DNA from: Labrenzia sp. VG12
GTDB lineage: Bacteria > Pseudomonadota > Alphaproteobacteria > Rhizobiales > Stappiaceae
DNA length: 64,000 nucleotides
Reading direction: 5' to 3'
Assembly (NCBI RefSeq): GCF_002237595.1
Contig: NZ_CP022529.1
Coordinates: 5,913,549-5,977,548 of the forward strand
The position numbers were made by a program, and so were the translations under genes. Positions 51,165 through 60,197 of this stretch are shown here, piece after piece. Within the stretch, counting starts at the first letter, position 1, and the number at the start of each line of letters is the position of its first letter. The notes under the pieces are model-generated. The model worked only from the letters and a program-made list of their open reading frames with translations. It was not told where the DNA came from and searched no databases.

Positions 51165-52220
51165 TCACCCGATCCCCAGCATTTTGCGGTTAGCGGCCTC
51201 ATCGCTGCCGCCGCCGGCAAAGTCGTCAAAGGCCTTTTCCGTGACGCGGATGATATGATCCCGAACGAATGCCGCGCCTTCGCGTGCCCCGTTCTCGGGG
51301 TGTTTCAGGCAGCATTCCCATTCCACAACAGCCCAGCCGTCAAAGTCGTTGGTGGCCATCTTGGAAAAAATAGCGCCGAAATCGACCTGACCGTCTCCGA
51401 GCGAGCGGAACCGGCCGGCCCGCTCCACCCACGGCTGATAGCCGCTATAGACGCCTTGCCGTCCGGTCGGATTGAACTCGGCATCCTTGACGTGAAACAT
51501 GCCGATCCGGTCCCTGTAGATGTCGATATTGTCCAGATAATCGAGGCATTGCAGGACGTAGTGGGACGGGTCGTAAAGCATCTTGCAGCGCGTGTGGTTT
51601 TCCACGCGCTCCAGGAACATCTCGAAGGTTATGCCGTCATGCAGGTCTTCGCCCGGATGAATTTCATAGCAGACATCGACCCCCATATCGTCTGCATAGT
51701 CGAGGATCGGCCGCCAGCGTTTGGCCAGCTCGTCAAAGGCAGTCTCGACGAGGCCTGCAGGACGTTGCGGCCAGGGATAGAGATAGGGCCAGGCCAGAGC
51801 ACCTGAAAAAGTTGCGTGAGCCGTGATGCCGAGATTGCGGCTGGCAGCCAGCGCCAGTTTCACCTGATCCACCGCCCAGGCCTGTCTGGCAGCCGGATTG
51901 CCCTGTACATGGGGGGCTGCAAAGCCGTCAAACGCGGTGTCATAGGCCGGATGAACGGCGACAAGCTGTCCTTGAAGATGGGTCGAGAGCTCCGTGATCG
52001 TGACCCCGTTCTCCTGCGCTATGCCGGCAAATTCTTCGCAATAGGTTTTGGAACTGGCCGCCTTTTCCAGATCGATCAGCCGGCCGTCCCAACTCGGCAC
52101 CTGAACACCGAGATAGCCGCAGTCTGCCGCCCATTTCGTGATCGAGGCCCAGGAGTTGAAGGGGGCCTCGTCCCCTGCAAACTGGGCGAGAAACAGGGCA
52201 GGGCCTTTTATCGTTTTCAT
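51165..52220 (-). CDS. Sugar phosphate isomerase/epimerase-like TIM-barrel protein
   Basis: This 351-residue protein belongs to the xylose-isomerase-like/AP-endonuclease-2 TIM-barrel superfamily. Metal-ligand motifs of that fold are visible: CYEIHPGED (Glu/His), YDPSHY (Asp, His), MFHVKDAEF (His, Asp) and VVEWECC (Glu). I start at the ATG at 52220 (GGGAGG upstream) because it gives the usual N-terminus; the frame runs 20 codons further. Members isomerise, epimerise or eliminate on sugars and keto-sugars. Association with a MocA-type dehydrogenase and a ribose-type transporter suggests carbohydrate catabolism. Substrate unknown. Confidence 0.85.
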   Translation of the reverse strand: MKTIKGPALFLAQFAGDEAPFNSWASITKWAADCGYLGVQVPSWDGRLIDLEKAASSKTYCEEFAGIAQENGVTITELSTHLQGQLVAVHPAYDTAFDGFAAPHVQGNPAARQAWAVDQVKLALAASRNLGITAHATFSGALAWPYLYPWPQRPAGLVETAFDELAKRWRPILDYADDMGVDVCYEIHPGEDLHDGITFEMFLERVENHTRCKMLYDPSHYVLQCLDYLDNIDIYRDRIGMFHVKDAEFNPTGRQGVYSGYQPWVERAGRFRSLGDGQVDFGAIFSKMATNDFDGWAVVEWECCLKHPENGAREGAAFVRDHIIRVTEKAFDDFAGGGSDEAANRKMLGIG

Positions 52221-52251
52221 GGAGTGCCTCCCGAAAATGGGCAAGGAAGGG

Positions 52252-52291
52252 AAAAAAGAGGCCGGGTCCCATCGCACCAAGTCCCGGCCTC
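52252..52291 (-). terminator. Intrinsic terminator between the sugar-binding protein and TIM-barrel genes
   Basis: On the minus strand a 9-bp stem GAGGCCGGG/CCCGGCCTC with a 16-base loop is followed by six T. It lies 15 bases after the stop of the binding-protein gene and would attenuate transcription into the TIM-barrel gene. Confidence 0.82.
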
Positions 52292-52306
52292 AAGGTGGCT
52301 CGCTGT

Positions 52307-53263
52307 TTAGAACGGCGAGTCTGGGAAGTAGTAGCTTTCGGCGTTCTCTTTCGTGATCAGCGTCGCACCGAGAATGTAGCGGCCGGCAACCGGTCCGTTG
52401 GACTTGAAGGCCTGAACCGTTGCATCCATGGCGGTTGCGATCATTGCCGGCGGATAAAGAACGTCGACCGGGATCAGTTCGTCACCATCCATGATGCCCT
52501 TGATGATCTCTTTCATGCCGGCGCCGCCGACGACAAACATGCCGTTACCGTCACGGCCGGCCTGTTTCAGGGCAGCAACAACACCGATGGCAATGTCGTC
52601 ATCCTGTGCCCAGACGGCATCGATGTCCGGGAAGCGGGACAGGAAGTCCTGCATCACTTCAAAGCCGTCGTCGCGGTTCCAGTTGGCGTGTTTGTGGTCA
52701 AGCACATTGATGCCGGATCCCTCGATTTCCGCCATGAACGCATCGAAACGCTCGTTGTCGATCACGGTCGGAATGCCCCGCAGGACGACGATGTTGTCAC
52801 CGTCTTTCAGGCGGCCCTTCATGTATTGTGCGGAAACGCGGCCGAGTTCCGGGTTGTTGCCAGCAACATAAAGGTCTTCGATGCCCGGCTGGCTGAGACC
52901 ACGGTCAACAACTGTGATCCAGGCACCGGATTTCTTGACGTTCAGAACCGGGTCGGTGAGCGGCTCGGATTCAAACGGCAGAACAACAAGGGCATCGATC
53001 TGGTGGACGGAAACCAGATCTTCCAGCGCGCTGGCCTGGGCTTCCGGGTCCGGGGAGTTGACCAGGATCAGGTCCACATCCGGATAAAGCTCCTCGAGCC
53101 GTTTTTCAGCCTGTTCCGCGTGCCAGTTCATGCCGGCGGCCCAGGCATGGGTCGGTGTCGGGTAGCTGACGCCGATCTTGATCTTGTCCTGGGCAATCGC
53201 GGTTCCGGCGAAGGCCAACAGGCCAACGGCGGCTACTGCGCCCAGAGCTTTTTTCATAAACAT
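52307..53263 (-). CDS. Ribose-type sugar ABC transporter substrate-binding protein (RbsB-like)
   Basis: This 318-residue periplasmic protein is a type I sugar-binding protein. The signal peptide (MFMKKALGAVAAVGLLAFAG, ending AIAQ) precedes the mature start KIKIGVSYPTPTHAW. The hinge and ligand segments include DALVVLPFESEPL, VDRGLSQPGIEDLYVAGNN and DAVWAQDDDIAIGV. GGAGGAGG precedes the ATG at 53263. It is the third gene of a minus-strand ATPase-permease-binding protein set, and a terminator follows. The sugar cannot be named. Confidence 0.9.
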   Translation of the reverse strand: MFMKKALGAVAAVGLLAFAGTAIAQDKIKIGVSYPTPTHAWAAGMNWHAEQAEKRLEELYPDVDLILVNSPDPEAQASALEDLVSVHQIDALVVLPFESEPLTDPVLNVKKSGAWITVVDRGLSQPGIEDLYVAGNNPELGRVSAQYMKGRLKDGDNIVVLRGIPTVIDNERFDAFMAEIEGSGINVLDHKHANWNRDDGFEVMQDFLSRFPDIDAVWAQDDDIAIGVVAALKQAGRDGNGMFVVGGAGMKEIIKGIMDGDELIPVDVLYPPAMIATAMDATVQAFKSNGPVAGRYILGATLITKENAESYYFPDSPF

Positions 53264-53371
53264 CGTTTCCTCCTCCAATGTCATTCCGTTTGGACGCACC
53301 TCTCCCGTCCGGTGCGAGCCGGTTCAGATTTGGGGACGGGTCCCTATTCGGTTGAGTTCAGTGCGGGCGGC

Positions 53372-54388
53372 CTACTTGCTCTTGCCGAGCTTCCAGTCGC
53401 TGCGCTGCAGAAGAACCGCAACGATGATGATCAGGCCCTGCATGGTTCCATTCAGGTAGTTCGAGATCAGATCGGTGAAGTTCAGAATGTTGCCGATGGT
53501 GGTCAGGATCAGCGCACCGAGGATGGTGCCGCCAATCCGGCCATAGCCGCCCTTGAGGACCGTGCCGCCGATGATCACCGCCGCGATGGCCTCCAGTTCC
53601 CACAGCACGCCGGTCGATGCAGAAGCTGAGCCAAGGCGCGGTACATAGATGATGGTGGCAAAGGCGACGCACAGACCCTGGATGACATAGGTGAGCGTTT
53701 TCACCCGGTCGACATTGATCGCGGAGTATCTGGCCACCGCCTCGTTGGAGCCGATTGCCGTGCAATAGCGACCGAAGGCCGTCCGGTTCAACAGCAGCCA
53801 GCCGCAGATGGCGACACCGATGAACACCCAGACCGGATAAGGCAGGCCGAGAAAGCTGTCGTAATAGACCGGCCGGTAGGTGCCCCGGATGTCAAAGTTG
53901 AGCGACAGTGTGCCGCCATCGGCGAAATAGGTCACCAGCGAGCGGTAGATGCCCATGGTTCCAAGCGTGACGATAAAGGCCTCGATTTTGCCCTTGGTGG
54001 TCAGAGCACCGTTGATCCAGCCGGCACCAACACCCAGCACAAGGGCGCAGCCGCAGCCGAGCAGAACTGTTGCAACACCCGTGCCCATGGTTTCAACCGC
54101 ACTGTTCATGATGATGATCATGACACCGGCTATGGCGGCTGCCATGGAGCCGACGGAGAGATCGATGCCACCGGCAGTGATGACGAAAGTCGCACCGACG
54201 GCAATGATGCCGATAAAGGCCGACCTAGTCAGCAAGTTGGTCAGATTGCCCTCGCTGATAAAGGCCGGGTTCAGCAGGAAGCCGATGATACACAGGATCA
54301 ACAGGGCAAGGGCCGGCCCGATGGTCTTGAAGTCCACGGAAGGCCGCTTGGCCGGCTTTGCCGCTTGCTCGTTGGATGCGGTCATCAT
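53372..54388 (-). CDS. Ribose-type sugar ABC transporter permease (RbsC-like)
   Basis: This inner-membrane permease of about 338 residues has eight or more hydrophobic segments. RbsC-family features include NLLTRSAFIGIIAVGATFVITAG-type sequence near residue 55 (quoted in part) with GGIDLSVGS following. The C-terminal IAAVIIGGTVLKGGYGRIGG is the conserved ATPase-contact loop. An ATG at 54388 is used here; a TTG at 54394 overlapping the ATPase stop and six bases from GAGGA is also possible. It pairs with the ATPase upstream. Confidence 0.9.
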   Translation of the reverse strand: MMTASNEQAAKPAKRPSVDFKTIGPALALLILCIIGFLLNPAFISEGNLTNLLTRSAFIGIIAVGATFVITAGGIDLSVGSMAAAIAGVMIIIMNSAVETMGTGVATVLLGCGCALVLGVGAGWINGALTTKGKIEAFIVTLGTMGIYRSLVTYFADGGTLSLNFDIRGTYRPVYYDSFLGLPYPVWVFIGVAICGWLLLNRTAFGRYCTAIGSNEAVARYSAINVDRVKTLTYVIQGLCVAFATIIYVPRLGSASASTGVLWELEAIAAVIIGGTVLKGGYGRIGGTILGALILTTIGNILNFTDLISNYLNGTMQGLIIIVAVLLQRSDWKLGKSK

Positions 54389-54390
54389 GG

Positions 54391-55914
54391 TCAATGGAGG
54401 TCCTCACGTTTCAGCCCGGCGGCATAGCGCATGATTTCGTTTTCGTTGATATGATCGCCCGTCAGGACGCCGGTGATCTGGCCTTCGCGCATCACGACGA
54501 CCCGGTGGCAGATGCCGATGATTTCCGGCATTTCGGATGAGATCACGACGACCGACACGCCTTCCGCGGCGAGCGCGGCAATGAAGTGATAGATCTGCTG
54601 TTTGGTTCCGACATCGATGCCCCGTGTTGGCTCGTCGATGATGACGATCCTGGGATCGCATTCCATGATCTTCGCCAACAAGAGTTTCTGCTGGTTGCCG
54701 CCCGACAGCTTCCCGACGGTGATGTTCCGGTCCTTGGATCGGACGTCAAAGCGACGAATGGCCCGGCTGAGAGCGTCTTCTTCCACCTTGCCGTTCAGCA
54801 CAAAATTCTTCACGAATTTCGGCAGGGCGAACAGGGTGAGATTGGGTTGCATCTTCTTGTCGAGCAGCAGGCCTTTTTCTTTCCGATCCTTGGTCAGATA
54901 GGCAAGGCCCAGATCACGCGCTTCTGCGACGGAGAGGGGGCTGGTGTCGCGGCCAAACAGCCTGACGGAGCCGCTTTCAATTGGGCTCAGGCCACAGATC
55001 GCCTCAAAGACGGCTGTCCGCCCGGAACCGATCAGGCCGGAAAATCCAAGGATTTCCCCCTTGCGCAACGAGAAGCTGACAGGGCCGATGCCTGGGGCAA
55101 CAAGGCTGTCAACTTCCAGCGCAAGCTGGGCATCGACATCGGCTTCATGCATCGGTGGGTAAAGGTCAGAGAGTTCCCGGCCCACCATCATCTGAGCCAT
55201 CATGTCGGGCGTCAGCTCGGTGGAGGAACGCGTGTCGATCCATTGGCCGTCACGCAAAATCGTGACCCGATCGGCAATCGCCTTCACTTCATTGAGCTTG
55301 TGAGACACAAAGACGATGCCGACACCGCTTTCCTTCAGCTTTTCCACCTGACGGAAAAAGACTTCCGTCTCTTCTTCGGTCAGGACGGCGGTCGGCTCGT
55401 CCATGATCAGGATGCGGGCGTTGCGACTGACAGCCTTGACGATCTCAACCATCTGTTTCTGGGCAATGGTGAGGTCGGAGATACGGTCTGTCGGGGCAAT
55501 ATCGAGACCGATTTCGTCCAGATAGGTCTGAACGGCGGCCCGCATGGTGGCCTTGTCGAGAAAACCCTTGGACCGAATTTCGCGACCCAGGAAGACGTTT
55601 TCTTCGACTGTCATCTGTTCGGCGAGGTTGAGTTCCTGGTGGATGAGCACGATGCCGAGCTTCTCGGCTGCCCCGTTCGGGGGCAGGGCGGTTTTCTGAC
55701 CGTCCAGGCGAATCTGGCCGGAGGTCGGGTCGTGGAAGCCGGACAGGATTTTCATCAGTGTCGACTTGCCGGCGCCGTTTTCGCCGATCAGTGCATGCAC
55801 CTCACCGGACCGCACATCCATGCTGACGCTGAAAAGCACCGGGACGGGGCCGAAAGATTTACTGATGTTGACGGCCTCGATGACCGCCGTCGGTGTGGAC
55901 GCTTGCGCGTTCAT
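54391..55914 (-). CDS. Ribose-type sugar ABC transporter ATP-binding protein (RbsA-like)
   Basis: This 507-residue protein holds two ABC domains. Domain 1 has Walker A GENGAGKSTL, signature-region LTIAQKQMVEI and LIMDEPTAVLT. Domain 2 has the degenerate Walker A SGLIGSGRTAVF usual in this family, the signature LSGGNQQK and IVIIDEPTRGID. GGGAGGA lies just before the ATG at 55914; an upstream extension of 13 codons is less likely. It is the first gene of the sugar transporter operon, divergent from the LacI regulator and next to three phased operators. Confidence 0.92.
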   Translation of the reverse strand: MNAQASTPTAVIEAVNISKSFGPVPVLFSVSMDVRSGEVHALIGENGAGKSTLMKILSGFHDPTSGQIRLDGQKTALPPNGAAEKLGIVLIHQELNLAEQMTVEENVFLGREIRSKGFLDKATMRAAVQTYLDEIGLDIAPTDRISDLTIAQKQMVEIVKAVSRNARILIMDEPTAVLTEEETEVFFRQVEKLKESGVGIVFVSHKLNEVKAIADRVTILRDGQWIDTRSSTELTPDMMAQMMVGRELSDLYPPMHEADVDAQLALEVDSLVAPGIGPVSFSLRKGEILGFSGLIGSGRTAVFEAICGLSPIESGSVRLFGRDTSPLSVAEARDLGLAYLTKDRKEKGLLLDKKMQPNLTLFALPKFVKNFVLNGKVEEDALSRAIRRFDVRSKDRNITVGKLSGGNQQKLLLAKIMECDPRIVIIDEPTRGIDVGTKQQIYHFIAALAAEGVSVVVISSEMPEIIGICHRVVVMREGQITGVLTGDHINENEIMRYAAGLKREDLH

Positions 55915-55970
55915 GTTCTGAATCCTCCCGGGCGAAAATGTTCTCCTCCACATTCACGCCATGATGTTTG

Positions 55971-56029
55971 TGTAAACGTTTTCATAGATCATGTAAACCT
56001 TTACATTGAGCTGTGAAAACCTTTTCACA
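55971..56029. promoter_or_regulatory. Three phased LacI-type operators in the divergent promoter region
   Basis: Site 1 TGTAAACGTTTTCA (55971-55984), site 2 TGTAAACCTTTACA (55992-56005) and site 3 TGTGAAAACCTTTTCACA (56012-56029) are inverted repeats. Their centres are 21-22 bases apart, two helical turns, so repressor dimers would lie on one face of the DNA. They sit between the rbsA-like start (55914) and the LacI gene (56118), consistent with autoregulation and control of the transporter. Confidence 0.72.
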
Positions 56030-56117
56030 AGGTGCGATGCGCTCTATACAGCATAGATGGCGTTGAGAATCAGGGCTTTATTCCCGTCTTGCGCTGCACC
56101 ATCGCGGGACCGAAAAA

Positions 56118-57152
56118 ATGAGCGAACCGGTAGACCGGCCGGCCACCATTGAAGACGTTGCAAGACTTGCGGGCGTGTCGATCGCGACCGTCAGCCGGGC
56201 CTTGCGATCGCCGGAGAAGGTCGCCGAGAGCACGCGCAAGAAGGTCACCGCCGCGATTGCCCGAACCGGTTACACCGCCAACGCGATGGCGCAGAACCTG
56301 CGCATGCAAAGGTCGCAGATGGTACTGGTTCTGGCCTCCTCCATCGCAGATCCCAACTTTGCCGGTATCCTGACCGGGCTGGAAAAGGCCGCTGCGGACC
56401 GGGGCTACGGAGTGCTGATCGGCAATACGGAGGGAACCACCGGGATCGAGCAGTCTTATATGCGTTTCCTGTCGACCGGCATGGCCGATGGGCTGGTGCT
56501 GCTCACAGGGCATATTCCGGTGGCCGGAGAGCCCCAGGCACCACTCGCCTCCTTGCCGCCCATCGTTGCAACGGAACGTCCGCTGTCCCGTACGGATGTG
56601 AGTTATGTCGGAGTGGATGATGTTGCTGCTTCAAAGATGGCGACCGAGTACCTGATCTCGCTGGGGCATCGGCGCATCACCTACATTTCGGGCGGACCTT
56701 CGGATGTGCGCAGCGACCTGCGTCACTCCGGCTACCGCCAGGGGCTGAGGGAATCGCCGGAGGCCCTGCGGGACTGGCGTGTCGACGGGGAAGGCACTGC
56801 CGAAAGCGGGCGTGCTGCCGTGGAGCGCCTGTTCATCAAGGACGATCTACCGACGGCCTTCTTTTGTTTCAACGACAACACCGCAATTGGCGTCATCTCG
56901 GCCCTGCAGCTTCGGGGCTATCGGGTGCCCGAAGACTTCTCCGTACTCGGTTTTGACGACATTCCCTTTGCCAACAATTTCACGCCCGGACTGACCACGA
57001 TCCGCCAGCCGCGACACCATATCGGCGAAAAGGCGATGACGATCCTTCTCGACCGCCTTGCCAACCGCAGCCTCGAAAACCAGACCCATCTGCTGCATGG
57101 CGACCTAATCGTGCGCGAAAGCTGTGCCGGCGTGTCGCGAGGTCGCTCTTGA
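56118..57152 (+). CDS. LacI family transcriptional regulator
   Basis: This 344-residue repressor has an N-terminal LacI helix-turn-helix (ATIEDVARLAGVSIATVSRA) and hinge helix (NAMAQNLRMQRSQ). The periplasmic-binding-like sensor domain follows, with VGVDDVAASKMATEYLI, GHRRITYISGG, AFFCFNDNTAIG and VLGFDDIPFANNFTPGLTTI. It is divergent from the sugar ABC operon and close to three operator-like palindromes, so it almost certainly controls that operon and possibly the MocA-family gene. It converges with the tetronate-type operon. Confidence 0.93.
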   Translation: MSEPVDRPATIEDVARLAGVSIATVSRALRSPEKVAESTRKKVTAAIARTGYTANAMAQNLRMQRSQMVLVLASSIADPNFAGILTGLEKAAADRGYGVLIGNTEGTTGIEQSYMRFLSTGMADGLVLLTGHIPVAGEPQAPLASLPPIVATERPLSRTDVSYVGVDDVAASKMATEYLISLGHRRITYISGGPSDVRSDLRHSGYRQGLRESPEALRDWRVDGEGTAESGRAAVERLFIKDDLPTAFFCFNDNTAIGVISALQLRGYRVPEDFSVLGFDDIPFANNFTPGLTTIRQPRHHIGEKAMTILLDRLANRSLENQTHLLHGDLIVRESCAGVSRGRS

Positions 57153-57194
57153 TGGAGGGAGGTAGGAGGCGCCCGCCCGATAGGCGCCACCCAG

Positions 57195-58310
57195 TCACGC
57201 GCTAAGGGTCTTTTGGGCATGCTCCAGGCCGGTGACCCGGGCAAGGAGCTCGTTGGTGACGGCTCTCGTCCCCATGTCACCGCCGAATTCCATCGGCCTC
57301 AGCGCGTTGTCGTGAAAGCCGCTTTCGACCGCATCATTGATCAGCTCCGCAGCGTCGGTGAGTGCCGGTCTGTCGAGCTTTTCCGCCAGGTAGTCAAGCA
57401 TGAGCGCGCCGCTCAAAATGGCAGCCAGCGGATTGGCCTTGTCCTCGCCCATGATGTCCGGCGCACTGCCATGAGCGGGCTGGAACAGGCCAGTTGTATC
57501 GCCGATTTCGCCACAGGCAGCCATGCCCATCCCGCCAACGAGGCCGCCGGCCAGGTCGGACAAGATGTCGCCGAACATGTTTTCCATCACCAGCACGTCG
57601 AAATCCCACGGTTTTCGAACCAGGTCGAGTGCCATGGCGTCGACGTAGTTGTAGCCAACCGGCACGCCCGGGAAGCCCGTTTTTACCTCGTCGAACAGCT
57701 GACGGAAGAACGCCATCGATGTGAACACGTTGGCCTTGTCCACGCAGGTCAGATGACCCGGCCGGCCACGTTCCCGGCGTTTTTCAGCAAGGCGGAAGGC
57801 AAAGTCGTGCAGCTTGGTGGTGGTCGCACGGGTGATCCTGAGGATATCCATGACCTCGTCATCGCTGACCACAAGGCTGCGCTTGTGAGCGGCAGCGGAA
57901 TAGAAGAGGCCTTCCGTCGACTCCCGCAAGATGACCAGGTCGATGCCGGCGGCTCTGGGATCGGCAAGACGCTGCGGCGCATTCGGATAGGCCTTGACCG
58001 GGCGGACACCGGCATAAAGTCCGAACCGGTCGCGCAGGCGCAGATGTGGCGAGATCTCCGTGCCATCCGCGTGTCGAATGGACGGCAGGCCAATGGCGCC
58101 CAGAAAGATCGCGTCGGCCGCTTCCGCGCGCTCTTCCCCATCAGGTTCGATGTCGCGGCCGGTCTCTGCGAAATAGCTGGCACCGGCCAGGATTTCATCG
58201 TAGACGGGAAGCGGTTGCCCGGTTTTTTCAAGAGCCGCTTCCAAAACGGTCATGGCCGCTTCGGCCACGTCGACGCCGATACCGTCACCTTTGATCAGGG
58301 CTATTTTCAT
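57195..58310 (-). CDS. Isocitrate/isopropylmalate/tartrate-type dehydrogenase
   Basis: This 371-residue NAD(P)-dependent enzyme belongs to the beta-decarboxylating dehydrogenase family. Seen are ALIKGDGIGVDV at the N-terminus, substrate arginines in HLRLRDRFGLYAGVRPVK, the RESTEGLFYS loop, NMFGDILSD with the metal aspartates, and the nucleotide loop FQPAHGSAPDI. Members oxidise a 2- or 3-hydroxy acid and often decarboxylate it (isopropylmalate, tartrate, malate). Start at the ATG at 58310 with AAGGA upstream. As last gene of an operon with OtnC and OtnK it may oxidise a four-carbon sugar acid. Not likely leuB, given its setting. Confidence 0.85.
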   Translation of the reverse strand: MKIALIKGDGIGVDVAEAAMTVLEAALEKTGQPLPVYDEILAGASYFAETGRDIEPDGEERAEAADAIFLGAIGLPSIRHADGTEISPHLRLRDRFGLYAGVRPVKAYPNAPQRLADPRAAGIDLVILRESTEGLFYSAAAHKRSLVVSDDEVMDILRITRATTTKLHDFAFRLAEKRRERGRPGHLTCVDKANVFTSMAFFRQLFDEVKTGFPGVPVGYNYVDAMALDLVRKPWDFDVLVMENMFGDILSDLAGGLVGGMGMAACGEIGDTTGLFQPAHGSAPDIMGEDKANPLAAILSGALMLDYLAEKLDRPALTDAAELINDAVESGFHDNALRPMEFGGDMGTRAVTNELLARVTGLEHAQKTLSA

Positions 58311-58320
58311 CGGAAAATCC

Positions 58321-58968
58321 TTAAGTCCAATCGACGTCGAACCGGTCGACAATCTGTTGTGTTTGGGCCGCGCTCAGGGCGTTTAAAGGCGCGCCACGCA
58401 GCAAAAGGGCGAGCCGGGCGCTTGCCTCCAGCTCTTCGGTGGCATTGACCGCTGTTGCCAGATCCTTGCCCGCAACGACCGGGCCGTGATTGGCGAGGAT
58501 CACCGCGGAACGCTTGCCGTCGAGCTGCCGGACTGCCTCGCCCATTTCCGGGTCGCCCGGTACGAAAAACGGCAACAGTTTAACCTTTCCGAGCAACATG
58601 ATGCCGTAGGCCGTAAGCGGCTGCAGAACGTTGTCCGGATCGACATCTGCAAGGATCGACAGGGCAACGGAGTGACAGGAATGGAGATGCACGACTGCGC
58701 CGGTCTGCTGGCGGGTCTCGTAAAATGCCGTGTGCAGCGGCAGTTCCTTTGTGGGGGGATCGCCGGAATGAAGCACACCCGACGCCGACAGGTGACTGAT
58801 GCGGTCCGGTTGCAGGAACCCCATTGAAGAACCGGTCGGTGTCACAAGCAAACTTCCATCCGAAAGGCGTACGGAAATATTGCCGGTGGATCCATGGCTC
58901 AGACCGCGGTCGAAGAGGGATTTCGACAATCTGCAGATCTGTTCGCGGCTGTCTGCGATCTCGCTCAT
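58321..58968 (-). CDS. otnC: Class II aldolase family protein, probable 3-oxo-tetronate 4-phosphate decarboxylase OtnC
   Basis: This 215-residue zinc enzyme has the class II aldolase/adducin fold. The N-terminal GLSHGSTGNISVRL phosphate-binding segment, PTKELPLHTAFY with the catalytic Glu, VVHLHSCHS with the metal histidines, and NHGPVV with the third histidine are visible. Next to an OtnK-type kinase it best fits OtnC, which decarboxylates 3-oxo-tetronate 4-phosphate to dihydroxyacetone phosphate. Its ATG overlaps the otnK stop by four bases. An L-fuculose-phosphate-type aldolase is the alternative. Confidence 0.85.
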   Translation of the reverse strand: MSEIADSREQICRLSKSLFDRGLSHGSTGNISVRLSDGSLLVTPTGSSMGFLQPDRISHLSASGVLHSGDPPTKELPLHTAFYETRQQTGAVVHLHSCHSVALSILADVDPDNVLQPLTAYGIMLLGKVKLLPFFVPGDPEMGEAVRQLDGKRSAVILANHGPVVAGKDLATAVNATEELEASARLALLLRGAPLNALSAAQTQQIVDRFDVDWT

Positions 58969-60197
58969 TGGGCGCCCTCCAGCACCGCAAGCGCTTCGGA
59001 AAAGAACGTTGGTCCGCCGAAATTACCGGATTTCAACGCCAGTGCGAGTGGCCGCTCGGCGACCTTCAGCGCAGGAACGCCGGGGGCGATCCTTGGGCCG
59101 ATTTCCAGGCTGTTGGCCTGTAACCCGGAAACGACGGCACCGGATGTTTCACCACCTGCAACGACGATCCTCTTGACGCCTGCCTGGGACAATGCGGCCG
59201 CCAGGTTGGCAAACAGGCGCTCGATTGCCGCAGCGCTCCGCTCGCGGCCAAACCTTTCCTGCGCCAGCGAGACGACTTTCGGATCGGCGGAAGAATAGAT
59301 AAGGGGCGGGCGCTCCTGCTTGAGGGTCCACTCGACCAACTCCTGCAGCGACAGTCTGTCGGCGATGATGTCGTCGGCAACAAGCTCTCGCGACGGGGCC
59401 TGGTCCTTGTAGACAGCAACCTGTTCCCGGGTTGCGGTGGAGCAGGAGCCGGACAGAACGACCGCCTCGCCCGAGACGCCAGCCCAGCCCGAGTTCGACG
59501 CCTCAAAGCCGAAATTCTGCGGCAAGCCGAGCGCAATGCCGGAACCTCCCGTCAGCAGTTTCCGCTCTGCGGCGGCACGTCCGAGCGTTCTCAGATCATC
59601 GTCGCGAATGGCATCGACGATCATCATCGCCTTTCCTGCCTTTCTTGCCTCTCCGTCCAGGTCGTCAGCGCCGCGCCACACTGCGTCGATGGGCACATGA
59701 CCGACAGACCAGGAGGTCTGCCGTTGCAGGACCCGTCGCAGATCCGGATCGTACATCGGTGTCAGCGGATGGTTCTCCATGCCGCTTTCATTCAAAAGCC
59801 TGTCCTTCACGAACAGGTGGCCCTGATAGACGGAGCGTCCGTTTTCCGGAAAGGCCGGACAGACGAGAACATTGGTCTCGCCGAGCCGGTCAGCGAGCGC
59901 TTCGGTCACCGGGCCGACATTGCCCTTGTCCGTGGAATCGAATGTCGAGCAGATCTTGAAGACAATCTGCGTGCAGCCCTGATCAAGCAACCAGTCGCAG
60001 GCCTTAAGCGATTGGGTTATCGCATCGCGCGCCGGTTCCGTACGCGACTTCAGGCTGATGATGCCGGCCTCAACGCCGTGTCCGGATGGATGGTCCGGAA
60101 TCCCGACATACTGGACGGACGGCATGCCTCCTTCCGACAGCATCAGGGCAATGTCGGACGCTCCGGTGAAGTCATCGGCTATGACACCGAGTTTCAT
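58965..60197 (-). CDS. otnK: Four-carbon acid sugar kinase, probable 3-oxo-tetronate kinase OtnK
   Basis: This 410-residue kinase of the DUF1537/four-carbon acid sugar kinase family begins GVIADDFTGASDIALMLSEG, the family signature. An N-terminal substrate domain includes FKICSTFDSTDKGN and CPAFPENGRSVYQGHLFV. A C-terminal nucleotide-binding domain includes VVLSGSCSTATREQ and VAGGETSGAVV. It would phosphorylate 3-oxo-tetronate before OtnC. It is coupled by ATGA overlaps to the lactonase-like gene upstream and otnC downstream. Confidence 0.88.
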   Translation of the reverse strand: MKLGVIADDFTGASDIALMLSEGGMPSVQYVGIPDHPSGHGVEAGIISLKSRTEPARDAITQSLKACDWLLDQGCTQIVFKICSTFDSTDKGNVGPVTEALADRLGETNVLVCPAFPENGRSVYQGHLFVKDRLLNESGMENHPLTPMYDPDLRRVLQRQTSWSVGHVPIDAVWRGADDLDGEARKAGKAMMIVDAIRDDDLRTLGRAAAERKLLTGGSGIALGLPQNFGFEASNSGWAGVSGEAVVLSGSCSTATREQVAVYKDQAPSRELVADDIIADRLSLQELVEWTLKQERPPLIYSSADPKVVSLAQERFGRERSAAAIERLFANLAAALSQAGVKRIVVAGGETSGAVVSGLQANSLEIGPRIAPGVPALKVAERPLALALKSGNFGGPTFFSEALAVLEGAQ

